A DNA stretch of 62,500 nucleotides from Neocallimastix lanati (nom. inval.) (lineage: Eukaryota > Neocallimastigomycota > Neocallimastigomycetes > Neocallimastigales > Neocallimastigaceae). The notes below the pieces were generated by a model. The model searched no databases, had not been told where the DNA came from, and worked only from the letters and a program-made list of their open reading frames with translations. Position 1 is the stretch's first letter. Each line of letters opens with the position of its first letter. Made by a program: the position numbers and the translations under genes. Positions 47,361 to 61,297 of this stretch are shown one piece after another. The stretch covers positions 290,001 through 352,500 of the forward strand of contig JACVTC010000138.1 of the NCBI GenBank assembly GCA_016946835.1, read 5' to 3'.

Positions 47361-49341
47361 AACAAACAAACAAAAAAAAAATAAAAAATAAAAAAAATAA
47401 TAAAAAAATCATTTAGTAGGCATGACATATCCTACGCCAATATTAAATATATTTATATTAAATAATTATTAATATATATAAATATTATCATTATAATCAT
47501 TATAATAATCATATTTATATTTATTTATAAAAATACTATCATTTGAATTATTAAAAATAATAATAATAATAATAATAATAATGAAAAAATATTTATATAA
47601 CATATATACAGTATAGTATATATATATATATATACAACTTTTATATAAAAAATATATGTATAAATATATATATATCAATATCAATTTAGTTAATAATTTA
47701 GATATACCGTTAATAATAATATATTTATATATTTATATATATAAGCAATAATAACTAAATAATAATAATTTAAAAAATAAATTTGAATATTTTTATTATT
47801 ATTATTATTTAATAATCATATAGATTGAATATTTTTGTTATTATTATTTAACAATCATATAGAAAAAATAGATTAAAATAAGTAGAAATATGAATAAAAT
47901 TAAATAAATTATTAATTTAATAAATTATAATTGATTAAAAAAAAAAAAAATTTAAAATACTTTAAAACTCATTAAATTCTTTTTTTTTTTTTTTTTTTTT
48001 TTCATAATTTATTTTATTAAATGAAAATTATTTTTTATATTTTCATTTAGTTATGTCTCTTTTCTATTAATTTAACAATAGTATTATTTTATTTGCAATG
48101 TAGTATTTCATAAGAAATTTTAGATACATAGAATAAGAAAAATAAATTATCTTTGTATTGTAATGTTATTTATAAAATATTATTTATAAAAATTATTTAA
48201 ATAATACCTATGAATCCTTTATATATATATATAATAAAAGGTTTTTGTTTTATTTAATTTTATTATTTTCTGTAATGAATAAGAATAAAAACTAATTAAA
48301 AAAATATATATGTATATATATTCATTTTTTGATGGAGAAGAAGAAAACGTAGTACAAAATCAAACCTTAAAAAATTTAAATACTTTGATTTTTATAATTT
48401 ACAATTAAATAATTAAATAAATATGATTAAATAAAATTTATATTTACATATATTTTATATATATTATATTAATATTCTAATTTTTAAATTTAATAATAAT
48501 AATAACAGTAAAACAGTATTAATAAATAATTTAATATCCTAATTTTTTTTATTTTTGTTTTTATTTAAAATAAAAAAAAAATTTTTTTTAGTATTAAGAT
48601 TTTCTTTTTTTTTTAATATGGTTAATATTATTAGTTTTAATTTATAAATTTTAAATTATTTAAATAAGTCTTTATTATTTTATTATTTAAATAACTTTTA
48701 ATTATTTTTATTTTTTTTAAAAATTTTATAAAAAAAAAAAAAAAAAAGTTATATATATTATTATATATATGATGTGATTTTTCTCTAATAAAAATTGAAA
48801 AAGGATAAAAAATAAAGATAAAAAAGTTTATTTTTTTTTTTTTTTAATTCATTTCTTTTCATTAAAATAAGAATTATTATTTAACTTGTTTTATTTTTTA
48901 TTTATTTTCTTCATTTATTTATTGATTGATAATTTTATAATCTTTAATCTTTTCTTTTTTCTATTAGTTATTAAATAAAAAGAGAAAAATTATATATTCA
49001 TATTAAAAAAAATATATATATATGTATTAATATATTTATGTTAAAATAAATGTTATATTTTTTTATTTTTTTTTTTTTTTTTCATATATTAAATATAATT
49101 TAATTAAATTTAAGAGGTTAATGTTTTTTTTTTTTTAATTTATATATTATTATTATAAAATATTGAAAATATATAAATATATATATATATTTTAGGGTTT
49201 TTTTTAGAAGTAAATAATAAAATAAAAATAAAAGCAATACTATTTGGATTTACCTTTTTTTTTATTTTTTTTTTCTTATTCTATGAATTCATTCCATTTT
49301 GAAGAATGAAAAACTACATAAAAAATAATTAAACTATTCAC

Positions 49342-49388
<47 letters not shown>

Positions 49389-49986
49389 TTTTTAATTTCC
49401 CTTTAAATAAAGCATCAATTTTTTATCTATAAAAAACATGAAAAATAATACTTTTTCTTTTCATTTTTTTTTTTTTTTGTTTCTTTTTTTGTTTGTTTAA
49501 ATATATATATATTTCTTTAATAATAATTTTTAATCAATATTTTTTTTTTTCCTTTCTTATTGTTTAAATTTATATTTATTTATCATATTTTAATAATTTT
49601 TATAAATTTAAATTTTTATTAAATTAAAATTTTAAAATTGAAATAAATTAAATTTTAATAATAATAATATATATTACATAATGTATTTTAAATTGTATTT
49701 AATTTTGGTTTAATTTATTTGATGATTAATTAAAAGGAATCAAAAAAATATAAATAATAAATAAATAATAAATAAAAAATAAAAATAAAAAATATATATA
49801 TATATATATAAATATCTAATAAATACGAACAATTATAAATAAATAAAAAATAAAAATAAAAATAAAAAAATTATAAATAAATAGAATTAAATAATTATTA
49901 TAAAAAAATGATTAAATAAGTTTTATGTAAGGTATATATATAACGAAGTTGAAGTTGAAATTAAAATTTGTCTTGTATCATCCTTG

Positions 49987-50064
<78 letters not shown>

Positions 50065-50720
50065 TTTACTTTCTTTTCTTCTTTTCTTTTATTTTAAAAT
50101 TTTTCTTAATATATATAATATATATTTATTATATTTATATTTATGTATTTTTCTTATTTTTTTTTTTTAATTATTTTATTTTTTTTTTTTTTATTAAATA
50201 TATATACAAGATAGATTAAAAAAAAAATTTGATTATTTAGTTAACTTTTTCTCATTATTTTAATTCTAAATTTTCTCTTTTTATTTTAGGATCTTTGGGG
50301 TTTTTTTTTTTTTTTTTTTATTAAATGATAATTATGAATATATATATATATTGATTTATATTTTGAAAATAAATAAAATAATATTAATATTAATATTAAT
50401 ATTAATATTAATAATGAATAATGGTAATGAATATTGGATAATGAATAATTTGAAATAGGATAGAGATTATTTTTTTTTTTTTTTCTTTTTCTTTTCTTTT
50501 CTTTTTTTTTTTTTTTATTTTTTTGCTTCCTTTTTAAAAAAAAAAAAATATATTATTTTTTAATATTTTGATGTATAATACTTTTGTAAAATTATTAATA
50601 TAATTTATATATTGATGTGATAGTTCTTTTTTTTTTTTTTTTTTTTTTATACAAATTAAATTATTTTTTTTTTCTCTAAGCGTATTAGTTGTATAAAAAT
50701 ATTTCTGTTATCCTCTTTAT

Positions 50721-50751
<31 letters not shown>

Positions 50752-50955
50752 AAAAAAAAAAAAAAAAAAGTAATAAATAAATAAATAAATAATGTATAAA
50801 TATAGATATGGTATTTTTTTTTTTTCATATAAAAAAAAATAAAAACTTTAAAAAAAAATATTAATGATAATTAATACATATATTCCTAAAAAAAAAAAAA
50901 AATTAACACTTTCCAATTTATTATATAATATAACAAATTTTAAGCATAATTTTGG
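47361..50955. other. AT-rich intergenic region, no gene found
   Basis: 3.6 kb with many poly(A)/poly(T) runs, (ATT)n at 49991-50063, (ATTA)n-type stretches and (GA)n at 50720-50746. Between the four-helix gene (+) and the 3' end of the transporter gene (-). No supported gene or RNA. Confidence 0.55.
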
Positions 50956-51762
50956 TTAAACCTCATTATTATCTAATGGAGGATTATTTGATTCTGAATG
51001 ACCATCATAACAGTAAAGATACCACATTGTAGCTCCAACAAACAAACTACCTCCAACTATATTACCAAGAGTTACAGGTAAAAGGTTGTTATAAAAAAAT
51101 TTTCCCCAATTGGCATCAATACCAAGGAAAAGAGAAGTTGGAATGAAAAACATGTTGGCGACACTGTGTTCAAATCCAGAGGTAACAAAAGCCCAAATAG
51201 GTAAAAAGATACAAACGATTTTAGATACACCATCATCACTACTATTAGCCATGAAAAGAGCTAAGCAAACAAGCATGTTACATGAAATACCACGAAGGAA
51301 ATTATTCATCCAAGAGTTGTTAATTTTACCATAACCAAGATTTCTGGTATATTCAGCCCAAGCACCAGTCGTTAATGGGGCATCTGCTAAATAGACAAGG
51401 AAATAGGATACCAGAAGAGAACCGATAAAGTTACCAATAAAACTACTAACCCAATTAATGAGAACATGTTGTATCTTACATTTTTTCTCTAAGAATGCCA
51501 CCGTCATGAATAAATTATTACCAGTAAATAATTCCATACCAGTAAAAACAATTAAACAAAGACCAACAGGGAAAACTAAACCAAGTAATGTTTTTTGAAA
51601 AGCTGGTGGAGCTGCTCCAGCAGTGGTTATTGCAAAACATCCACCAAAAGAAAGAAAAACACCAGAAAGTATACCCTTTAGAAAACCCTTAAACAATGGT
51701 AGTTCTGACTTTGCCTTGCCAGTATTAGCAATAGCAGCTGTAATTTCAGCAGGTGAATGCAT
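50956..51762 (-). CDS. Formate/nitrite transporter (FNT) family channel
   Basis: 268-residue, single-exon protein of the FNT (FocA/NirC/YHL008C) family, which moves small monovalent anions such as formate or nitrite across membranes as a pentamer (family knowledge). Six hydrophobic segments are visible. Conserved blocks are GMELFTGNN at 75-83, INWVSSFIGNFIGS at 102-114, the loop LTTGAW, CNMLVCLALFM at 161-171 and SGFEHSVANMFFIP with the pore histidine H199. The C-tail is short and polar (SESNNPPLDNNEV). Formate is a main product of pyruvate formate-lyase in anaerobic gut fungi, so formate export is the likely role (inference). It is intron-free and visibly richer in G+C than its surroundings. 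Fungi have their own FNT proteins, so bacterial origin is possible but not shown. Met1 follows a T-rich leader and matches the family start. Confidence 0.92.
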   Translation of the reverse strand: MHSPAEITAAIANTGKAKSELPLFKGFLKGILSGVFLSFGGCFAITTAGAAPPAFQKTLLGLVFPVGLCLIVFTGMELFTGNNLFMTVAFLEKKCKIQHVLINWVSSFIGNFIGSLLVSYFLVYLADAPLTTGAWAEYTRNLGYGKINNSWMNNFLRGISCNMLVCLALFMANSSDDGVSKIVCIFLPIWAFVTSGFEHSVANMFFIPTSLFLGIDANWGKFFYNNLLPVTLGNIVGGSLFVGATMWYLYCYDGHSESNNPPLDNNEV

Positions 51763-52597
51763 TTTTTTTTCTCTTTATTTATTTATTTTCAATTTTTTTT
51801 TTTATTTTCTATAAATAAAAAATAATAATAATAATAATAAAATATAGAAATAATATATATATAAATAAAATATAGATATAAAATATATTAAAAATAAATA
51901 TATGGAAAATATATAGATATATATAATAATAATTTATATTTAAAATAAAAAGTGTTATAACAAAATAAAAAAAAAAAAAAAAAAGATAGTATAATATTCA
52001 ATAAATAAAATCTTAAACTTTATATATAAATATATATATATATTTATTTATTTATTTATTGTGTTTCTATTTCTTCTTAATAATTGTATATTAAAATTCT
52101 TTATTTCATTATCATTAAAAATATATATATTGTTATATTGCTAAAATTATCCTTTTAATTATATCTTTATCATTTTTTCCTTATTTTTATTATTTCTATA
52201 TTATTTTATTTTTTTATTATCCAATTGTTATAATAATTAGTTTGTATCCATGAAAACTCATTTTTATTTTCTTTTCCTTATATTATTTTTCATTTTTTGA
52301 AATAATGATATTTTATTTTTTTAATAATACATTTAAAATAATAAAATATATCTTACTTTTATTCTTTCTTTTATTTCTTTTATCTTTATATATACATATA
52401 TATAGAATATTTTTAACTTTATTTTGTTATATGTATTTTTCTATTTGGTATAATATATAATATATTATTTTATTTATATTTTTTTTAGTAATATTATTTT
52501 TTATTTATTTAACAATAAAAAGTCTTGATTTTAAATATCTTTGAATTTTTAAATAAAAAATAAGAAATAAAAAAAAATAAAAAATAAAATAAAATAA

Positions 52598-52641
<44 letters not shown>

Positions 52642-55365
52642 AGTTTATATATATATATTTTTAATTTAATTGGCAATAAATACTATTAATTTAATTTTTA
52701 ATTAAAAAATATGAAATAAATAAATAAATAAATAAATTTTTTTTTTAATTTTAAAGAAAATAATTTCAATTTAATTATATATTCATCATATTGTATTGTA
52801 TTGCATTAATTTGAAATGTACAATTATACTAACTAATAATAATAAATTTTTTTCTATTTTTTCTTTTTTATTATTTTTATTAATATTTCATCTTCATATT
52901 ATTATATAATATATATATAATAATCATAATAGAAATAAAAAAAAGTTTCTGCCCTTTTTTTAATTATATATATATATATTTTGAAATATTTATTTGTAAT
53001 GATTTTTATTCTATATTTTATCATTCTATAATTTACTTTTCTTTTAATTAATAATATTAATTATTTTTTAATTTCATATTTCCTCTGATGTTGTTTGTTT
53101 GTTTTTTTGTTTGTTTTTTAATCCTTTTTTTTTTTTTGTTGTTGTTGTTGTATTTTAATTTGTTAATAATTTATATTTTAATAAAATTGTTGTAATAATT
53201 ACTTTATTTATTATGATTTGGTTTATTAATAAAAATGATTTAGAACTGATGACAAATTTTATTATAAATTAAAATAAAATAAAATAAAATAAAATTTTTT
53301 TTTTTTTTTTTTTTAAATCTATTTCTATTTAATTTCTAATAAAAATTTTTATGGATAAAAAAAAAATTTTTTTGAATTAAATAATATCTTTTTTTTTTAA
53401 GAATATTATTTATGATTTTATATTTATATATAAAGGTTATATTAAATCAAATAGAATATACCAAAAAACATATTAATTATATAATTCTATAATATATTAT
53501 AAAAAAATTTTATATATGGATACTTTATGAAGTTTTTGTTTTAATAGAATTATAGAAAACTTTAATTGATTGCATATTAATAAAATATATATTGATTATA
53601 ATAAATAATATCTTATATGTATTTTTGTTTTAGAGATATAAAATTGATAAAATATTTTTAATAATAATTAATTCCAATAAGTATTTGAATAATGATTAAT
53701 GATAATACCTTAATTAATAATACAACTAAATAAATAAAAATAAATAACTAATAAAATCAGAAGCATTAATAATTAATAATAATTTTTAAATTGTAAATGA
53801 ATGCTTATCAATAATAAAAGGATAGAAATTAATAATATAACTAAATAATAATAATAATAATAATAAATAATTAATTAATAAATATTAGTAATTATATCAT
53901 GATAAATAATAGAAAGATAAAAATAATACTAAAACTATAAAATTAATTAATAAAAGTAGTTTATTATGTATTAGTTATTATATTAGAAAGTATAATCCGT
54001 AGTATTCGATATTTAATTAAAAAAAATTATATGATGTATTAATCATTAACTATAAAAAAACAATTTTCCTTAAATATGATAATAAATGTTTTCATTTTTT
54101 TTTAATTTTATAAAGAAAACTATTATTATTATAATTATTATTATTATTATTATTTATAATTAAAATAAGAAAATAATGATTAATTATTATTATTATAATA
54201 AACATTATTTTATAAAAAAAAAAATAATAATAATAATAATAATAATAATAATTTTAAAATTATTAATTTTGTATAAAAAGTATAAAAGCATGATATTTTT
54301 ATTTATAAATAATAATATATAATAATTATAATAATTAATTCAGTCATTTTTATTAAAATGAAAAAAAAAATAAGAATAAAAAGCATAATAGGAATAAATA
54401 ATTATATATATATTTAAATATAAAAAAAACAAAATCAAAATTTTATATTAAATTTCATTATATTAATTTATATTATATTTTAAATTTTTTTTAAATTTTA
54501 ATATTAATTTATTAAATTAATTTTTTTTTTTTAAAATTTTTTATTTATTATATTATTTATTCAAAATAAATAATCTAATTCCATATAAATTTATTTATAC
54601 ATTCAAAAATGTCACAATTCAATATTACATGTATTACATGTATTATTATACATATTTTAAGTATATATATGCTATATAATTCATATTTAATTAAACATTT
54701 TATAAAAGCCATTTATTTATCAGCCATTTATTTATAATTTATATATTTTATTAGTTATTTTTTCAAAATAGAGGTGAATAATAAAAAAAGATATTAAAAC
54801 ACTTAAAAAAAAAAAAAATTAATTTTACCGTTTTATCTTTGTTTAATATAATTTAAAAAAAAAATTATTTATAATATATTATTTATTATTCATAATAATA
54901 TATTAAAATTGGTTCCTATCCAATAGTATTTAAGTAACTTATTTAATTTAAAAAAATTAAATTAAATGGAATGAAACAAAAAAAATAAAATAAAATAATA
55001 TAAAATAATAAAAATAATAATAGTATTAATTAGAAAATAAAAATAAAGATGGACTTAAAACTGAAAATTTTAATATATTTAAAAAATATTTTTATATATG
55101 ACTGGTATGAAATAAGAAGAATATTTCCCTTTTTTTTTTTTATTTATAAAACATATTGAAAATTGAATTTTATATCTATTTTTAAAATAATATTTGAATA
55201 TTGAAATATAATGAAATATAAAAAAAAATAATAATGGACTAGTAATTATTTTTTTTTTGTTTTAAAAAAAAATGAGTTATGGGATAATAATTAATAAAAG
55301 TTTTATATTCTAATTAATAACAAATTAAATAATAATAAAAAAATCATAAGAACTAACAATATATA

Positions 55366-55410
<45 letters not shown>

Positions 55411-55932
55411 TTCCCATTATTATAAAAGCCATTGATAAAAGGGATAATTAATTGATGAATATTAAATTTATATATTATATTTATTTATTTTTAAGCTAAA
55501 TGATTTATAAAAATAATGTTTAATATTAGTAATAATATGATTATGTAACAAATATAATAATATATTTAATAATTTAATATTGGCAATAAATAGTATTTAA
55601 AAATCCTTTAATATTATATACTTTAATAGAATAATTATATACATTTTTATTAAAAAAAAAAGTTTTTTTTAAAAAAAACATTTGTCTAATTTAAATGTAT
55701 TTTATATATATATATATAATTTTAATATTATTACTTATTATAGTTTTACATTATTATCAGTATAATATTAAATTTAGGTTAATAGTTTTTTTTAAAAAAA
55801 AAAAAAAAAAAAAAAATTGATTATAGCTTAAAAATATTAATTAAATATTAATATCTGTTTAATTAATTAAAAAATGGAAAAGGGATTTGAACTCTATTAA
55901 CTAATTCAATATACAAATGATATCTTTTTATT

Positions 55933-55970
<38 letters not shown>

Positions 55971-57457
55971 TAAATAAATTCTAAAGTTTAAAAAAAACTT
56001 AATTTTTTATTTTTACTATTAATATAAATAATATTTATTTATGTAATTATTATTATATATTAAATATTATTTTTTTACTAATTATGATTAATTTACAATA
56101 TTTAGGATTTTTTCAAAATAAACTTTTTTTTGTTTTTTTTATATTTATCTTTTTTTTTTATTCATTGTAAAATAAGAATAGAAAGGAAATTCCAAACATG
56201 AAAACTTAATTTTTTATTCTAACTATTATTATTATTGATATTAATAATGTTATTTATTTATTTATTTATTATATATTATTTTTCATTTTTTATTATTTTT
56301 TGTTAATTTACTATATTTAGGCATTTTTTTTAAAATAAACTTTTTTTTATTTTGTTTATATTTTATTTTACTTTCTTTTTTTTTTCGCTTCTTTTGTAAA
56401 ATAAGAGTAATAAGGAAATTCCAAAAAGAAAATCACTTCATATAAATTAAAGTATAAAATAGTTTAAAAAAAAGAAAAAAATAAAATAAAATAAAATAAA
56501 ATAATAATATATATTAATTCTAATAATATATATTTATTTCTGACCTTTTTTAAATATCAATAATTTAAACAATCATATAATTCACTTTTCTTTATATGAA
56601 ATTATAAATTATCTATATATTATTTGCTTTATTATTATTATTATTTATTATTTATTATAATTTATTATTTATTATATATTAATTATTTATCTATTTATTT
56701 AATAAAATACTTTTTTTTTAATATATTTATTCATTAAGAATACAATACATTTTTTCACAATTTTTTATAAATTAACTGAATATTGAACAATTACCCTTAT
56801 AAATTTTAATTTACTTTAAAATATGATATATAATTATTTAATAAAAAGAAGTTTTCATTTAATATTATATATTATTTTTTTATATTGAATATATTTGTGA
56901 CTGTGATCTTAAAGGAATCATATATATATATATATAAAAAAAAAAAAAACTATGTTATTTTATTTTTTTAGTCGAATATTTACTATCTGTGTTAATACAT
57001 TTAATATATTATTTATATTACGAAGTATTAAAGTTGATCATATATGTTTATAATTACAATATTGCAAAATATAATCTTTTTATATCTCTATTTTCTTTTT
57101 GGAAAAAAAAAAAAAAGTACAAAAATTAATAATAAAAACAGGACAAAAAATTATGAGGTTACAAATAAATTAATCTGGTTAATATAATATAAATCAACTG
57201 TATATATATAAAGAAAATTTATTCAAAATTACGTACTTTCTATTATTATAAGTAGAATATTAAAATACTTGAATTAATTGTTTAAAATTATCGTAAAGTT
57301 AACTTAACCTATTAATTTAAATTTTTCATTAATATGTTAAAAAAAGAATATAATTTATAAAAAAAAAAAAAATCTCAGACATAAATAGAAATAAAATAAA
57401 TTATTCTAAAAATTAAGTATTTAGGATAAAATATAAAATTAAAATATTGTATTAATG

Positions 57458-57502
<45 letters not shown>

Positions 57503-57930
57503 AAATTGATTTTACTTTATTATTTACTCAAGGTATTCGCTTTTTCACTATAGTTTGTGGTAACATTTCCTTAGAAGTAATATTATGATCACCAGAAATT
57601 TCTCTAATTTCCTCAATTTTAAAATATCTATCAATCATTTATTATTAGATTCCATTATTAATAATCATGGTGCTAAAATTAATATATCATAAAATTCATA
57701 ACTATCATATGATAAATATATCATTTTTATTATATTAATTGTAGCTATAGAAATAAACATAAAAAAAAATTATTTATTAAACGTTATTTGAAATGATAAT
57801 TAATAGTATTAATATGTAAAACTAATTAATTATTAAATAGCCAATAGGTTTAGTTCTTATGATGGACATGAATAAACCATGATTTATTTATTAAAATTTA
57901 TTATTTATTAATAACTTTTTAAAAATAATT

Positions 57931-57961
<31 letters not shown>

Positions 57962-58441
57962 TAGAAAAGAGCGAATAATTGTAATTAATTATAGAGTGTA
58001 TTTACCAAGAAAGATTTATTTAATTGTTGATATTACAAATACTAAAAAAATAAAAATGTAATTATAAATAATTAAATTATTTGTTCATGGGATTAAATAA
58101 ATGAATTTCTTTCTTCAATTTTTATAAATAAAATAATAATTAAAATATAAAATAAAAAAAAAAAAAATTAAATAAATAAAAAATAAAATCAATAATTAAT
58201 ATTATCCTAACAATTTGAATTTTTCATTTAAAGTATATTAGATGTTAATTATATATTAATCTATTAAAAAAAAGTAAAAAAAAAAAAAATTATATATACA
58301 TTATATATATATATATATATGTGTGTGTGTATGTATAATTTATCTTTCTAAGAACTAAAATTTTTCTTTTTAATAACCTCCATAAAAAAAGATGACATTA
58401 TGTATTATTATAATTATTATTATCATTGACATTTAAGCAAA

Positions 58442-58476
<35 letters not shown>

Positions 58477-58596
58477 CTTAATTAAAAATTAATAATATCA
58501 TAAACTTTATATAGAATAAATGTATATTATATTGTTATTCATTTCTATTTTGTCTTTTTTTTATAAATTTAAAGTTTTTTTTTTTTTTTTTATTCT

Positions 58597-58666
<70 letters not shown>

Positions 58667-58672
58667 CTATAG
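51763..58672. other. Long AT-rich region without a supported gene
   Basis: 6.9 kb containing poly(A)/(T) tracts, simple A/T repeats and (ATT)n at about 58607-58661. Reading frames are short and homopolymer-driven. The only coding-like fragment is a 36-codon frame at 57528-57638 (-), listed separately. Confidence 0.55.
57528..57638 (-). pseudogene. Short coding-like fragment of unknown origin
   Basis: A 36-codon frame with balanced amino-acid composition, starting MIDRYFKIEEIREISGDHN and ending KKRIP. It is unlike the Ile/Asn/Lys/Phe-only frames around it. No splice partner could be found upstream. It may be an exon relic or a chance frame; no family was recognised. Confidence 0.2.
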
Positions 58673-58735
58673 CGTGGCATTTCGCCAGGTCTTATTTCGT
58701 CATATTTTTGAAAGCATGTGGCGTATTAAAAACAT

Positions 58736-58754
58736 GTTGCATTTCGCCAAATGA
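58736..58754 (+). repeat. Left inverted repeat of the MULE-like element
   Basis: Matches the reverse complement of 60178-60196 at 18 of 19 positions. Confidence 0.7.
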
Positions 58755-58790
58755 AAATTATTATATTATTATTAAATTAATTACAGAAAC

Positions 58791-58924
58791 ATCTAATCAT
58801 CAATGAGAGCAACGACGCCTAAATGGAATGGCATGAGAGCACTTTATATGGTCATCCTGATACACCCGGTATAAAATTTGTCTGATATTAATTTTCTGTT
58901 GTGGCTGGAATAACATGATTAGAT
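58791..58924. other. Less AT-rich segment bounded by a 10-bp inverted repeat
   Basis: ATCTAATCAT (58791-58800) pairs with ATGATTAGAT (58915-58924). The 114 bases between are clearly richer in G and C than anything nearby (for example CAACGACGCC, CACCCGGTA, TGTGGCTGGAATAAC). It could be a nested miniature element or a relic of an RNA gene; no tRNA A/B-box pattern was recognised. Confidence 0.4.
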
Positions 58925-58937
58925 TTACAAGGGATAG

Positions 58938-58972
<35 letters not shown>

Positions 58973-59270
58973 ATAACGATGAAAATAATAATATATATAA
59001 AAATAAAATTAAAATTATATAATATAAAAATTTTTATACGTAAAAAAATATTAAAAAATAAAATAATCTCCTAAATACTTTATACTTTATATTTATCAGG
59101 ACATTAAAAAAAGGGAATAATTTAAATATAAAAGAATTAAAAAAAAAGAAAAAAAGATTTGGATAATTAATCTTCATTTAAAATATATATAATTAAAAAT
59201 ATAAATTATAAAAATTAATCATTAAAATATATAATTAGAAACTTTTATTAAAAAAAAAAAAAAAAAAAAA

Positions 59271-59688
59271 TGGAGAAAAATCAAGAAATTGAAATAAGCA
59301 AGACTAATAGAGGAAAAGAACAAATTATTTTAAACAGAAAATTTATAAGTTTAATCTTTCATCCAAAAAGAAAAACAATTCAAAAAAAAAAAAAATATAT
59401 ATATATATATATAAATGTACTGAATATAAAACATTAAATAGATGTCCATCTTTTCATTATTTTTGAACAATGAGAATCAAATCTTAAAATAGGATAATTC
59501 ACAAAATCATCTTGAAAATAAATTTGAAGCAGCTAAATCAATTGTAAAAAAATAAAATTATGAAATTTCAAATAGTTCAATACCTTTTTGAATGTAAATA
59601 TATAACGAAAATATGATGAAATTTCTCAAGGTATGGATCTTATATGTCCTGGATATAATTCAGTTAAATCCCAAGTAACAAGAAGTAG

Positions 59689-59742
<54 letters not shown>

Positions 59743-59870
59743 AGCTTCCTCCTGATATAACAACATTTGATGAAATTCCAAATAAATCAAAAAATTATAA
59801 AACAAAAAGGAATGAAAATTTCATGATATTCAAAAATCATGATTTAATTGTTTTTTTAATCTGCAGAATT
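59271..59870 (+). pseudogene. FLYWCH/MULE transposase fragments (degenerate)
   Basis: From an ATG at 59271 the frame reads MEKNQEIEISKTNRGKEQ and so on, the TNRGKxxI pattern that opens FLYWCH-type zinc domains of gut-fungal MULE transposases. After a poly(A)/(TA) interruption another frame carries KCTEYKTLNRCPSF (about 59414-59460), matching the second half of the zinc site. A third has QNHLENKFEAAKSIV (about 59500-59550), like the xHNHxxD/E helix. At 59745-59870 comes ITTFDEIPNKSKNYKTKRN ... FMIFKNHDLIVF, the usual following block. The catalytic DDE part is absent. The order of fragments matches the family, but frames and stops make it non-functional. Confidence 0.5.
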
Positions 59871-60177
59871 ATTTATTGTAATATTATTTTTTTATATAAA
59901 AATATACTGTTAATTTTTTTTTTTTTTTACAAAATATTAAAGTATATTTTTATAATTAAATATATATTTATAATTAAATATATTTTCTTAATTAAATATT
60001 ATAAATAATTATTTTAATTCTATTTTACAAAATATTAAATATATATATATTGGGTAAAAATAATATTAAAATAATATTGATTATTAAATAAATATTATAA
60101 AAAAAATTTTAAAAAAAGCATATTTTAAATTTTTATTTATTTATTTATTTATTTATTCATTTATTTATATCAATACA

Positions 60178-60196
60178 TCACTTGGCGAAATGCAAC
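60178..60196 (-). repeat. Right inverted repeat of the MULE-like element
   Basis: Reverse complement of the left repeat; on the minus strand it is preceded by GGGAGA, which may belong to the true terminus. Confidence 0.7.
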
Positions 60197-60480
60197 TCTC
60201 CCATAATAATATAAAATAATTATAATAATTATAAAAAAACATAATTAAAAATTTACATTTGTAAATTAAATATTACAAACCTGTATTTATACTATAATGT
60301 GGCTTGTTATAGAATTCTTTTAATTAATTACATTATATTAAATTTATATTAATAATTTATATTATTATTTTTTCTAGATACATTTAATACAAAAATATAA
60401 AATAAATAAAAACTAGAAAAAAAAAAAAAAACTTTCAATTATGTATATTATTAACCTCTCTGATATTAGGTTATAATAGA

Positions 60481-60558
60481 AGTATAAATTTAATAAAAAT
60501 AATAGTATATTATATATAAAAATGAAAAAAGTATAATTTAATCATTCTTTTTTTCTAT

Positions 60559-60590
<32 letters not shown>

Positions 60591-60705
60591 ATTTTTTATA
60601 TTTATAAGTATAAATTTAATAAAAATAATAGTATATTATATATAAAAATGGAAAAGTAAATATTATTTAATCATTCTTTTTTTCTATTTTATTATTTGTT
60701 TTTTT
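60481..60705. repeat. 126-bp direct tandem duplication
   Basis: AGTATAAATTTAATAAAAAT starts at 60481 and again at 60607, and both copies continue to a shared ATCATTCTTTTTTTCTATTT segment; small differences and different poly(T) lengths separate them. Confidence 0.8.
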
Positions 60706-60743
60706 TTTTTTTTTATAATTATACTTAATTTTTTTTTATTATT

Positions 60744-61149
<406 letters not shown>

Positions 61150-61252
61150 GTTTGAATAATTAATTATAAGAGAAAATCCGAAATAAGAAACTATATCATT
61201 TGATCTTTTTTTTTTTTTTCTTTTTTTGTTCTTTTACTTCTTTAATTAAACT

Positions 61253-61297
<45 letters not shown>

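Larger units (their letters stand above)
58676..60196. mobile_element. Decayed MULE-like DNA transposon
   Basis: The motif GTTGCATTTCGCCAA at 58736-58750 recurs inverted at 60182-60196 (TTGGCGAAATGCAAC), as terminal inverted repeats would. A related direct copy (GGCATTTCGCCAGG) lies at 58676-58689. Between them are remnants of a MULE-type transposase N-terminus on the plus strand (separate entry). Multiple stops, frame changes and poly(A) runs show that it is dead. The exact ends and target duplication could not be fixed. Confidence 0.6.

Noticed and set aside
48320-48411. Plus-strand frame FFDGEEENVVQNQTLKNLNTL
   Set aside because: Short, without a start, splice partner or recognisable family; probably chance.
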